27,731 nucleotides of DNA from an uncultured Actinomycetes bacterium (GTDB lineage Bacteria > Actinomycetota > Actinomycetes > Nanopelagicales > Nanopelagicaceae). The stretch covers positions 1 through 27,731 of the forward strand of contig CAIUHY010000021.1 in the NCBI GenBank assembly GCA_903899145.1. The letters are read 5' to 3'. Within the stretch, counting starts at the first letter, position 1. Each line of letters begins with the position of its first letter. Both the position numbers and the translations under genes were made by a program. The notes below the pieces were generated by a model. That model worked only from the letters and a program-made list of their open reading frames with translations, was not told the origin of the DNA and searched no databases. This document shows, in pieces, positions 7,325-15,501 of this stretch.

Positions 7325-8421
7325 AACGGTTAATCGTAGTAGCGATTGCATTTATATTTACCTACATTGCCCTTCCTATTGCGCAAGCACAAACAACAGT
7401 TCTACTGACTGAACCAACTCATAGACAAATAAATGGACAGTTCGTTGATGACAATTTAGCTACGCAGCTTGGTGTCACTGGCCGACTTGGACAAATTGTT
7501 TTTAACCCTCCTTCTGGTAATGTCCTTTGGCTCATTGATCCAGCACTTATTGATGAAGTAACCGACATGTCTAATGGCTATAACATGACAGACAATAAAC
7601 CAGGTGTTGGACAACTCTTCGCGCAGACATGGTTAGCACAACTTAAGCGTGATGTTGGCTACGCAACAGTAACTGCGCTAGCTTATGGAAATCCTTCTAG
7701 TTACTGGGTCAAGCGACTGAGTCCTCATAATGAGAGTTACTTGCTGACTATCTCACAAACAAAACTTGAATCATTGTTAGAGCGTCCTGTAAACCCACCA
7801 TCAAGTTTTAATTCCACAGCAGCTTTTCATCTTCAAGGTAATGACATCGCAACAATAAAAGATGATGCTACGGCATTTGACGAAACGGCCGCATACATTG
7901 ATCCGGTTAAAATTGATACATACCGCCTAGCTTTAATTAAAACTTTAAACCCATTCTTATCAAAGTCTAGGCGTGATTACCTCATACGTGATCTGACTGC
8001 TAATGCATATACCCTTACGCACTTAGTTCATTTAACACCAGGTAAATTCACGATCACTTCAGAGCGTCAAAAATTGCCAATTACTTTGGTAAATAGCTTT
8101 CCACACCCAATAGATGTTCAGATGAATGTATTCCCAAGAAATGCCCGAATAATTGTAAATAGCAAACAAAATCTGACCCTTCTTCCTAAGTCGAAAACTC
8201 AAGTATTTGTTTCAGTTTATGTGCTTACATCTGGACACTCCGGGCTCACTGTTTCACTCTCAACAAAAAGTGGAACACAGCTGGGCGATGCAGCTGTTTA
8301 CCCTCTAAATATTCGAGTAATTAGCCCTATCGCAACATGGTTAACAACTGGGGCGGCAATATTATTATTCCTAGCAGCAAGTGTGCAAAGTATCAGACGC
8401 ATCAGAAAGCGAAACAAATGA
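7321..8421 (+). CDS. DUF6049-like exported, C-terminally anchored protein (short form)
   Basis: The 366-residue protein starts with a signal peptide (hydrophobic 4–20, AQA-Q cleavage-like site near 23). It ends with one membrane helix (about 340–356) followed by the basic tail RRIRKRNK, so most of it should face outside. The C-terminal part (about 240–335) looks like Ig-type beta strands: PITLVNSFPHPIDVQM followed by alternating strands. This matches the end of DUF6049 proteins, which in actinobacteria precede murJ (Rv3909 type). Those are usually much longer, around 700–800 residues from memory, so this is a reduced version. It overlaps the NUDIX stop and the murJ start by four bases each, indicating one operon. 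A role supporting MurJ or envelope assembly is inferred from conserved adjacency only. Confidence 0.7.
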   Translation: MKRLIVVAIAFIFTYIALPIAQAQTTVLLTEPTHRQINGQFVDDNLATQLGVTGRLGQIVFNPPSGNVLWLIDPALIDEVTDMSNGYNMTDNKPGVGQLFAQTWLAQLKRDVGYATVTALAYGNPSSYWVKRLSPHNESYLLTISQTKLESLLERPVNPPSSFNSTAAFHLQGNDIATIKDDATAFDETAAYIDPVKIDTYRLALIKTLNPFLSKSRRDYLIRDLTANAYTLTHLVHLTPGKFTITSERQKLPITLVNSFPHPIDVQMNVFPRNARIIVNSKQNLTLLPKSKTQVFVSVYVLTSGHSGLTVSLSTKSGTQLGDAAVYPLNIRVISPIATWLTTGAAILLFLAASVQSIRRIRKRNK

Positions 8422-10013
8422 GTACAGATGACGCATTAGTCCGCTCATCTGCAACGATGGCTATTGGAACAATCATCTCACGAGTGACCGGTTTAATCCG
8501 AGGACTATTGCTCGTAGCAGTTTTAGGAACTGCACTCCTAGGGGATACATATAACGTCGCAAATACAATGCCAAATATTTTATATAACTTAGTCATTGGT
8601 GGTGCGCTCACTGCAGTCTTTGTCCCTCAAATGGTGCGTGCCATTCGCCAACCAGATGGCGGCTCAGCATTTATTTCTAGATTGCTTACTGCAACATGTG
8701 TAGTGCTTGGAATGCTTACTGTAATTTCAATAATTGCAGCACCACTGCTCGTTCGCTTATTTGCTAGTAGTTATGTAGGAAGACCTGAATTTCACTTAAC
8801 AGTTTTATTTATGCGCTACTGCTTACCGCAAATCTTCTTTATGGGTATTTTTGCTCTCCTTGGCCAAGTTGTAAACGCAAAAGGCAAATTTGGCCCGATG
8901 ATGTGGGCGCCTGTCGCTAATAACATTATTGTGATCGCTGTTTTTACATATTTTCTTCATATCTCAAAAGGTTGGAATCCTTCTACTATCTCAGATAGCC
9001 AAGCGACGATTTTGGGTGTTGGTACAACTTTAGGCTTTGTTGCCCAAGTGGCATTTCTTATTCCTGTTATTAAAAAGACGCATATTAAAATCCGTGCACG
9101 TTTTGATTGGCAAGATCCAGAAATTCGTAAATCACTTCACCTTGCAACCTGGACGTTAGCTTTTGCTGCAATCTCACAATTAAGTTATTTGGTCACAGTG
9201 AACCTCTCGACTAGTGCAGCTGTGACGGCCACAAAGGCAGGAATAGCAACAGGTGTTGGTTACACCCCCTATGGGAATGCTTTTCTTATCTTCATGCTTC
9301 CACATTCAGTTATTACAATTTCTATTGTTACCGCACTACTACCAACGATGTCTGCTCATGTATTAGATAAAGATATTAAGAGTGTTCATAGCCAACTCGT
9401 TCGAGCAATCCGTTTAGTCGGAATAGTGACCGTACCAAGTGCAATTGCTTTCTTACTCTTTGGGCCAATGATCTGTCATGCACTCTTCTTTGGAATTTCC
9501 CATGCCGACAGCCAGTACCTTGGATATGTATTAGCAGGCTTTTCTTTAGGCTTACTGCCCCTAAGTATTAACCTCATAGCCCTTCGAGGCCTGAATGCTT
9601 TTGAGAATATTAAATTACAAGTACTCAGTAATCTCATCATGAACATCATCGCCAGCGCCGCATCTGTCATAGCGGCTCTTTCACTTCCTGCTAAATGGGT
9701 CACCGTCGGATTAGCTATCGCACTTACCTTGAGTTATTACATCGGGGCTTGGACAACAGTTCGCCTATTACATCGTTACGGCATTGTCATTCACCTCGGT
9801 GAAATTGCTGGACATTATGCAAAACTTGCTGGGATTTACGCAGTAATAGCGTTGCCACTCTTCCTTGTGCGTGAGCACATTCCTGGCGGGAATGTTCTAC
9901 GCCTTGTAATTGTTCTAGGAGTAAGTGGCTTGGGCTACATTGGTATAGCCAGGTTATTTAAAATTAATGAAGTTGGCGCGGCCTTCGGGTTGTTCTTCAA
10001 GCAAAATAGGTAA
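8418..10013 (+). CDS. murJ: Lipid II flippase MurJ (MviN), without C-terminal pseudokinase
   Basis: This 531-residue polytopic protein belongs to the MurJ/MviN branch of the MOP superfamily, which flips lipid II across the membrane for peptidoglycan synthesis. The N-terminus SSATMAIGTIISRVTGLIRG is the family signature. Further matches are NTMPNILYNLVIGGALTAVFVP in helix 2, the MLPHSVITISIVTALLP segment and SINLIALRGLNAFEN. The ATG at 8418 overlaps the upstream TGA (ATGA) and gives the family N-terminus; the frame is open back to 8337, but that extension lies inside the DUF6049 gene. The protein stops about where the transport core ends. The cytoplasmic pseudokinase and extracellular domain of mycobacterial MviN are absent. 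trxB follows after 21 bases. Confidence 0.93.
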   Translation: MSTDDALVRSSATMAIGTIISRVTGLIRGLLLVAVLGTALLGDTYNVANTMPNILYNLVIGGALTAVFVPQMVRAIRQPDGGSAFISRLLTATCVVLGMLTVISIIAAPLLVRLFASSYVGRPEFHLTVLFMRYCLPQIFFMGIFALLGQVVNAKGKFGPMMWAPVANNIIVIAVFTYFLHISKGWNPSTISDSQATILGVGTTLGFVAQVAFLIPVIKKTHIKIRARFDWQDPEIRKSLHLATWTLAFAAISQLSYLVTVNLSTSAAVTATKAGIATGVGYTPYGNAFLIFMLPHSVITISIVTALLPTMSAHVLDKDIKSVHSQLVRAIRLVGIVTVPSAIAFLLFGPMICHALFFGISHADSQYLGYVLAGFSLGLLPLSINLIALRGLNAFENIKLQVLSNLIMNIIASAASVIAALSLPAKWVTVGLAIALTLSYYIGAWTTVRLLHRYGIVIHLGEIAGHYAKLAGIYAVIALPLFLVREHIPGGNVLRLVIVLGVSGLGYIGIARLFKINEVGAAFGLFFKQNR

Positions 10014-10034
10014 GTTAAAAGATAAGGTGCGCAG

Positions 10035-10967
10035 ATGAGTGAAAAGATTTATGACCTCGTTATCGTAGGTTCAGGGCCAGCTGGTTATACCGCTGGTATC
10101 TATGCAGCTAGAGCGCAATTAGAACCAGTTCTCTATGAGGGTTCAGTTACTGCAGGTGGCGCACTTATGAACACAACTGAGGTAGAAAATTTTCCTGGTT
10201 TTCCTGCTGGAGTTATGGGGCCAGATCTAATGGACTCACTTAAAGCACAATGTGAAAAGTTTGGAACAAAACTTGTCCGAGATGACATTGTTGATATGCA
10301 ACTTAAAGGTGATCTTAAAACTTTGACCGATGGATCTGGAAATGTTCTTAAGGCCCGCTCTGTTATTTTGGCGACAGGTTCTGCATATAAAGAAATTGGT
10401 TTAGAAAATGAGAAAAGACTTTCTGGGCGCGGTGTTTCATGGTGTGCGACATGCGATGGTTTCTTTTTTCGTGATCACGAAATTGCTGTTGTTGGTGGGG
10501 GAGACTCTGCGATGGAAGAAGCAACCTTTTTAACAAAATTCGCCAAAAAAGTTGTCATCATTCACCGCCGTGATTCATTTCGTGCGTCAAAGATTATGAT
10601 TGATCGTGTCCTTGCTAACCCAAAAATTGAAGTTATGTGGAATACGGAAGTTCTAGATGTTTTGGGCGCAGATAATATGACTGGGCTTAAATTACGAAAC
10701 ACACTTGACGGTAAGGAGTCAGAACGTGCTCTCACTGCACTTTTTGTTGCTATCGGCCACCTCCCAAGGAGTGAACTGCTTACCGGGCAGATTGATTTGG
10801 ATAGTGAAGGGTATGTGAAGGTGGAATTTCCTTCGACTCGAACTAACCTTTCAGGTGTATTTGCCTGTGGTGATCTGGTTGATCACACCTACCGCCAAGC
10901 AATTACAGCTGCAGGTACAGGCTGCCAAGCCGCATTAGATGCTGAAAAGTTTCTATCACATCACTAG
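10035..10967 (+). CDS. trxB: Thioredoxin-disulfide reductase
   Basis: This 310-residue low-molecular-weight thioredoxin reductase moves electrons from NADPH through FAD to thioredoxin in the cytoplasm. The FAD-binding VGSGPAGYTAGIYAAR starts at residue 11. The redox-active CATC is at 137–140, and the NADPH-binding VVGGGDSAMEEA lies at 152–163. The C-terminal FAD motif FACGDLVDHTYRQAITAAGTG is split by nothing unusual. Length is standard. A Shine-Dalgarno-like AAGGTG lies about 5 bases before the ATG. trxA follows after 37 bases and supplies its substrate. The murJ–trxB–trxA–cwlM order matches other actinobacteria except that the sigM gene usually found between murJ and trxB is missing. Confidence 0.97.
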   Translation: MSEKIYDLVIVGSGPAGYTAGIYAARAQLEPVLYEGSVTAGGALMNTTEVENFPGFPAGVMGPDLMDSLKAQCEKFGTKLVRDDIVDMQLKGDLKTLTDGSGNVLKARSVILATGSAYKEIGLENEKRLSGRGVSWCATCDGFFFRDHEIAVVGGGDSAMEEATFLTKFAKKVVIIHRRDSFRASKIMIDRVLANPKIEVMWNTEVLDVLGADNMTGLKLRNTLDGKESERALTALFVAIGHLPRSELLTGQIDLDSEGYVKVEFPSTRTNLSGVFACGDLVDHTYRQAITAAGTGCQAALDAEKFLSHH

Positions 10968-11004
10968 AATTACTAAAGCTTTAAACTAAAAATAGGAGAA
11001 GAAA

Positions 11005-11328
11005 ATGGGAGCAACCCAGCCAGTAACAGCAGCTACTTTTGATGAAGTAGTTTTGAAGAGCACAACACCGGTACTCGTTGATTTTTGGGCAGAGTGGTGT
11101 GGCCCTTGCCGTGCAGTTGGTCCAATCTTGGAAGAGATTGCAACTGAGCATGGAGCAAAGATCAAGATTGTTAAACTCAATACAGATGAAGAAGCTTCTA
11201 TCGCTATGAAGTATGGAATTACATCAATTCCAACAATGAATGTATTTGTTGGTGGCCAAGTTGTGAAGAGCATTGTTGGGGCAAAGCCAAAGCCAGCACT
11301 TCTTAAAGACCTCGAAGCATTTATCTAA
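11005..11328 (+). CDS. trxA: Thioredoxin
   Basis: The 107-residue protein is a single thioredoxin domain with the active site WCGPC (Cys32, Cys35) after VLVDFWAE. The cis-proline loop is GITSIPTMNVF, and the C-terminal helix ALLKDLEAFI ends it. It reduces protein disulfides in the cytoplasm and is recycled by the adjacent TrxB. A clear AGGAG Shine-Dalgarno precedes the ATG. The gap to trxB holds a possible -10 (TAAACT at 10982–10987), so trxA may have extra transcription of its own. Nothing odd is seen. Confidence 0.97.
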   Translation: MGATQPVTAATFDEVVLKSTTPVLVDFWAEWCGPCRAVGPILEEIATEHGAKIKIVKLNTDEEASIAMKYGITSIPTMNVFVGGQVVKSIVGAKPKPALLKDLEAFI

Positions 11329-11336
11329 CCCACATT

Positions 11337-11342
11337 TAACTT
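11337..11342 (+). promoter_or_regulatory. Candidate -10 (TAACTT) for leaderless cwlM-like mRNA
   Basis: TAACTT occupies -12 to -7 relative to the ATG at 11349, with no Shine-Dalgarno in the 20-base gap after trxA. This suggests an independent leaderless transcript within the trx–cwlM run. Confidence 0.4.
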
Positions 11343-11348
11343 TTTATC

Positions 11349-12434
11349 ATGCCGCCCGATATCACCCAAGGTGAGTCGGGCGATCTTGTTTTTCAGCTCA
11401 CAGATTATTTATCCCGGTTGGGTTATTTACCCGCAGCAAAAAATAATTTTGATGATGGGGTAGTCCAAGCCGTTAAAGCTTTTCAGCAAGCCAGAGGTTT
11501 AACAATTAGCGGTGTTGTTGACGCGATCACACTTCGCTCACTTGAAGAAGCCAGATGGAAATTGGGAGATCGAACTCTTTCCCTTGATACCCCTCCGATG
11601 CGCGGTGATGATGTAGCTCATCTCCAATCGCAACTGAGTGAAATGGGATTTAACTGCGGTCGGGTCGATGGAATCTTTGGGGCTGACACTGAAAGTGCAG
11701 TAAAAGAATTCCAAAAATCAGTGGGTGTAAAAGTTGATGGGCAATGTGGCCCTGCAACAGTTATGTCGATGATGCGCTTAATGAAAATTGTTTCAGGTGG
11801 TGCTCCTATTCAATTGCGTGATGAAGTAAATCGCACAGGCAAAGGTCCAGCACTTGCTGGCAAAGTGATTGTCTTAGACCCGGCGGGCTTACCTGAGATC
11901 TTTGATCTTGCCCAACGATTAGAAGGACGGTTGATTGCACTTGGCGTCAATGTGTTCATGACACGTAACGCGCAAACAAACCCAAGTGAACATGAGCGAA
12001 TTGAAAGTGCGAATAACGCAAGTCCGGATCTTGTAATTTCACTACGGCAAGATGAATACCCCAATGAATCTGCTCATGGTGTAGCTACTTATTACTACGG
12101 TAGCGACTCTCATGGTGTGCACTCAATCGTCGGCGAGCGCTTTGCCAACCTTGTCCAACGCGAGATATCTGCCCGAACTGACCTACTAAACTGCCGCACC
12201 CATGCCAAAACGTGGGACATCTTGCGTCTAACAAAATCACCAACAGTTCGCATCGACCTTGGTTATCACAGCAACCCTGCAGATAGTAAAAAGATTGCAG
12301 ACCCGGTCTTTCGCGAAACATTGGTTGAGGCGATGCTCATTGCAATTCAAAGGCTTTATTTGAACTCTGAAAATGATGCAAAGACAGGAACACTTAAAAT
12401 CGCAGATTTACGCAGGGCTGGCCTTCGTAAATAG
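11349..12434 (+). CDS. cwlM: CwlM-like cytoplasmic pseudo-amidase (two peptidoglycan-binding domains + degenerate Amidase_3)
   Basis: The 361-residue protein has no signal peptide or membrane helix, so it is probably cytoplasmic. Two PG_binding_1 repeats (about 8–68 and 84–145) precede an N-acetylmuramoyl-L-alanine amidase fold (about 171–338). The metal-binding positions of active Amidase_3 enzymes are lost. The PGHGG loop is shortened to DPAG (177–180), the SIHA histidine is Arg233 in SLRQDE, and the late catalytic Glu is Asp303 in VRIDLGY. The context (trxB–trxA–this gene–parB/parA) is that of mycobacterial CwlM. That protein is a non-enzymatic regulator which, when phosphorylated by PknB, stimulates MurA, and which has been linked to MurJ. 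The C-terminal tail NDAKTGT (Thr346, Thr348) resembles the phosphorylated CwlM tail as I recall it. Orthology is strong by context; the regulatory role is inferred. Confidence 0.85.
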   Translation: MPPDITQGESGDLVFQLTDYLSRLGYLPAAKNNFDDGVVQAVKAFQQARGLTISGVVDAITLRSLEEARWKLGDRTLSLDTPPMRGDDVAHLQSQLSEMGFNCGRVDGIFGADTESAVKEFQKSVGVKVDGQCGPATVMSMMRLMKIVSGGAPIQLRDEVNRTGKGPALAGKVIVLDPAGLPEIFDLAQRLEGRLIALGVNVFMTRNAQTNPSEHERIESANNASPDLVISLRQDEYPNESAHGVATYYYGSDSHGVHSIVGERFANLVQREISARTDLLNCRTHAKTWDILRLTKSPTVRIDLGYHSNPADSKKIADPVFRETLVEAMLIAIQRLYLNSENDAKTGTLKIADLRRAGLRK

Positions 12435-12472
12435 CGCATCAGCATGAGCAATACCTATGGCAGAATTAGGCC

Positions 12473-13753
12473 ATGAGTTCCCCGGTTTCACGCTCTTCTT
12501 CTGAAGGTAATGTCACACGCCTTCGCACAGGAGCGGACCTAAATCTTCCACAGCGTTTTGCTCACCGCGCAGAGATGATGAAGGCCAGTGAAATTCGCTC
12601 ACTCTTTGCAGTTGCATCTCGTCCTGAGATTGTTTCACTCGCTGGTGGAATGCCAAATCTTTCGGCGCTTCCCATGGACATGATGGCAGGGGTTGTAGAA
12701 AAACTCATTGCAAGTAACGGCGCTGAAGCATTGCAATATGGAAGCGGACAAGGTCACCCCAAACTTCGCGAGCAAATCTGCGAAATGATGGCACTTGAAG
12801 GAATTAAGGCTCACCCAGATGATGTGGTTGTTACAACAGGATCACAACAAGCACTTGATCTTATTTCAAGGATCTTTATCGATCCAGGTGATGTTGTATT
12901 AGTTGAAGCTCCTTCTTATGTGGGAGCACTTGGAACTTTTAAGCAATATGAGGCAAGTGTGGTGCACGTTGCTATGGATGAAGACGGTCTCATCCCAGAA
13001 GCCCTACGTAATGCGATTGCTGAAGTCCAAGCACGTGGGCAGAAAATTAAATTTCTTTATCTGATTCCTAACTACCAAAACCCAGCAGGTGTATTGCTCC
13101 CTGCAGAGCGCCGTACCGAGATTCTTGAAATATGCCAAAAGGAAAAGATCTTTGTTGTTGAAGATAATCCATATGGCTTGCTTGGTTTTGATAAGCCATC
13201 ACCAAACGCAATGCGCGCATCAGATTCAGAAAATGTTATTTATCTCGGCTCTTTTTCAAAAACTATCGCCCCAGGATTCCGCGTTGGTTGGGCTCTAGTT
13301 CCGCCGTCACTGAAAGAAAAACTCGTTATTGCCTCTGAAAGTTCGATTCTTTGTCCATCTAATTTCACTCAATTAGCAATTAGCGGATATTTAGCTGATC
13401 AGCCATGGCGTGATCAGATTGCATCATTTTGTAAGTTATATAAGGTGCGCAGAGATGCAATGCTTGAAAGCCTAGACGCACATTTTCCTAAGAGCGCTAC
13501 ATGGACAAAGCCGGGCGGCGGTTTTTATGTCTGGGTTACTTTGCCTCCAGAGATTGATACAACTGCTCTTATGCCAAAAGCTATCGTTGCCAAAGTTGCA
13601 TTCGTTCCAGGCACCGCGTTCTATGCAGATGGTTTTGGTTCATGGTCGATGCGTTTGTCTTACTGCCACCCAACTCCAGAGCGAATCAGAGAAGGCGTGA
13701 AAGCTCTCGGTGGAGTTATTAAGACTGAGATGGAAATAAGGGAAATTCAGTAA
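12473..13753 (+). CDS. PLP-dependent aminotransferase (class I/II fold, 2-aminoadipate transaminase-like)
   Basis: The 426-residue fold-type I enzyme transfers amino groups using pyridoxal phosphate. Substrate-side features include VSLAGGMPN (about 54–62), LQYGSGQGHPKLRE (87–100) and the cofactor-binding TTGSQQALDL (121–130). NYQNPAG (200–206) and EDNPYG (230–235) follow. Lys263 in GSFSKTIAPGFRVGW forms the Schiff base, and SMRLSYC supplies the carboxylate-binding Arg. Such sequences are often labelled 2-aminoadipate or aromatic/branched-chain aminotransferases; the real substrate cannot be fixed from sequence. An aminotransferase of this type next to parAB is common in actinobacteria. No Shine-Dalgarno is obvious; CAGAAT at -12 to -7 is one base off the TANNNT pattern. 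Its TAA directly abuts the convergent parB stop. Confidence 0.9.
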   Translation: MSSPVSRSSSEGNVTRLRTGADLNLPQRFAHRAEMMKASEIRSLFAVASRPEIVSLAGGMPNLSALPMDMMAGVVEKLIASNGAEALQYGSGQGHPKLREQICEMMALEGIKAHPDDVVVTTGSQQALDLISRIFIDPGDVVLVEAPSYVGALGTFKQYEASVVHVAMDEDGLIPEALRNAIAEVQARGQKIKFLYLIPNYQNPAGVLLPAERRTEILEICQKEKIFVVEDNPYGLLGFDKPSPNAMRASDSENVIYLGSFSKTIAPGFRVGWALVPPSLKEKLVIASESSILCPSNFTQLAISGYLADQPWRDQIASFCKLYKVRRDAMLESLDAHFPKSATWTKPGGGFYVWVTLPPEIDTTALMPKAIVAKVAFVPGTAFYADGFGSWSMRLSYCHPTPERIREGVKALGGVIKTEMEIREIQ

Positions 13754-14626
13754 TTAAATAAGTTTATGAATACGCTCTAAATCATCTAAGTCAGCAAATT
13801 CGATCGTGATTTTTCCCTTAGCAAGTCCAAGTTCAACGCTCACACGTGTATCTAATGTATCTGCAAGCCTAGCTTCGATCTCTTTTAGCCGTGGGCTTGG
13901 TGTCATTACGCTCTTTGTTGGGGCGCTCTTTTCTTTTCCAGAGGTTGTGGCAACTATCTCTTCTACTGCGCGAACGCTTAAGCCTTCAGCAACTATGCGA
14001 TTAGCAAGCTTTTCAATCTCTGCGCCATCGGTGAGTGCAAGAAGGGCGCGGGCATGGCCTGCCGACAAAACCCCTGCTGCAACCTTTCGTTGCACAGATG
14101 CGGGCAGATTAAGTAAACGAAGTGTGTTTGTAATCGCAGGACGAGACTTACCGATCTTTATTGCAAGTTCATCATGGGTATATCCAAAGTCATTAAGCAA
14201 GTTTTGATAAGCAGCGCCTTCTTCAAGGGGATTAAGTTGACTGCGATGGATATTTTCAAGCAACGCTTCGCGGAGCATTTCATTATCTTTGCTCTGGCGA
14301 ATAATGACAGGAATTGTTTTAAGGCCAGCAAGCTTTGTTGCGCGAAGGCGCCGCTCACCCATAATTAATTCATAACGTCCTGAGCCTAAATCACGAACAA
14401 CAGGAGGTTGTAATACACCGACTTCTTTAATAGAAGCTGCAAGTTCTGCAAGTGATTCTTCATCAAAAATTGTACGAGGTTGCTTTGGGTTTGGAGCAAT
14501 TGCATTGATATCAACTTCAAAAGCTGAGCCAACAACTACTCCAGAATTATTTGTTATATCCCCAATAGGTGTTGTTGGAATAAGCGCATCCAAACCTCTA
14601 CCAAGCCCTCCTTTACGTGTTGCCAT
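13754..14626 (-). CDS. parB: Chromosome partitioning protein ParB
   Basis: This 290-residue CTP-dependent DNA clamp loads at parS and spreads to organise the origin for segregation. The N-terminus KGGLGRGLDALI is the usual ParA-stimulating segment. The CTP-binding motifs are GERRLRA at 90–96 and ENIHRSQLNPLEE at 124–136. A helix-turn-helix follows at about 150–172 (THDELAIKIGKSRPAITNTLRLL), and a C-terminal dimerisation domain ends with FADLDDLERIHKLI. The ATG overlaps the parA stop by one base (TAATG). A matching parS site lies about 1.5 kb away in rsmG. The gene ends flush with the convergent aminotransferase gene, leaving no room for a terminator. Confidence 0.97.
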   Translation of the reverse strand: MATRKGGLGRGLDALIPTTPIGDITNNSGVVVGSAFEVDINAIAPNPKQPRTIFDEESLAELAASIKEVGVLQPPVVRDLGSGRYELIMGERRLRATKLAGLKTIPVIIRQSKDNEMLREALLENIHRSQLNPLEEGAAYQNLLNDFGYTHDELAIKIGKSRPAITNTLRLLNLPASVQRKVAAGVLSAGHARALLALTDGAEIEKLANRIVAEGLSVRAVEEIVATTSGKEKSAPTKSVMTPSPRLKEIEARLADTLDTRVSVELGLAKGKITIEFADLDDLERIHKLI

Positions 14627-15483
14627 TACGCGGCGCTTCCTCTGCGGGCAATTTCACGAGCAGCACCAAGGTATGCAATAGCACCAGGAGATGACGCGTC
14701 ATATGTCATGACAGTTTGATTAAATGATGGCGCCTCTGAAACACGAACTGCACGAGGAATAGGAATGTCAATAAGTTCATTGGGGAAATGTCTACGTACA
14801 TCATCTGCAACATCATTTGCTAAACGAGTACGTGAATCAAACATTGTTAAAAGTATTGTGCTTACGCGAGCAAGTGGATTCAAAGCTTTTTGTACTTTGC
14901 CGAGTGTCTCCATCAATAATGAAATTCCTTCAAGTGAGTAGTACTCACATTGAATAGGAACAAGAACTTCTTCAGTTGCGGTGAGTGCGTTAATTGTTAG
15001 TAGACCAAGAGATGGTGGGCAATCGATAATGACATAATCCAAACGATCACCACGCGCATCGCGTTCTGATAAATATTTAGTGAGGGCGTTTTTTAAAATA
15101 CTTTCGCGGGCGACAAATGTAACAAGTGCAATCTCTGCTCCTGCGAGCTCTCTATTTGCTGGCGCACATTCCAGAGCTGGAAATCCAGCAACTTTTTGAA
15201 TGGTCTCTGATAGCGCCATCTCTTCTACTAATACTTCATACATTCCAGGTAAGTTTTCGCGATCAACTCCAAGTGCTGTGCAGGCATTACCCTGCGGGTC
15301 TAGATCGATCACCAATACTTTTAGGCCGCCCATTGCCAGCGCTGCTGCAAGGTTAACTGCGGAGGTAGTTTTACCGACTCCGCCTTTTTGATTTGCGACT
15401 GTAAAAATTCTTGTTTTAATTGGTGTGGGCATTGCCTCTTTCAGGCGCCTAATTCCAATCACTTTCTTATCTCCCACATCCAT
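14626..15483 (-). CDS. parA: Chromosome partitioning ATPase ParA
   Basis: The protein is a 285-residue deviant-Walker ATPase that binds DNA non-specifically and moves ParB–parS complexes. The deviant Walker A KGGVGKTT lies at 33–40, LVIDLDPQGNACTALG at 57–72 holds switch I/Walker A', and YVIIDCPPSLGLLTINAL is Walker B. The start is uncertain. ATG 15483 gives a 24-residue N-terminal arm containing a basic stretch, while ATG 15432 (MPTPIKTR) would begin just before the fold and follows an AGAGG. I keep the longer form because upstream-extended actinobacterial ParA proteins are common. It lies 18 bases after rsmG and overlaps parB by one base, so all three are probably one transcript. Confidence 0.96.
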   Translation of the reverse strand: MDVGDKKVIGIRRLKEAMPTPIKTRIFTVANQKGGVGKTTSAVNLAAALAMGGLKVLVIDLDPQGNACTALGVDRENLPGMYEVLVEEMALSETIQKVAGFPALECAPANRELAGAEIALVTFVARESILKNALTKYLSERDARGDRLDYVIIDCPPSLGLLTINALTATEEVLVPIQCEYYSLEGISLLMETLGKVQKALNPLARVSTILLTMFDSRTRLANDVADDVRRHFPNELIDIPIPRAVRVSEAPSFNQTVMTYDASSPGAIAYLGAAREIARRGSAA

Positions 15484-15501
15484 GGGCGCAGTTAAGCACG
15501 C

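Noticed and set aside
15484..15495. Leaderless promoter for parA
   Set aside because: TTAACT at -12 to -7 lacks the key A of the -10 motif, and the gene is 18 bases after rsmG, so co-transcription is simpler.
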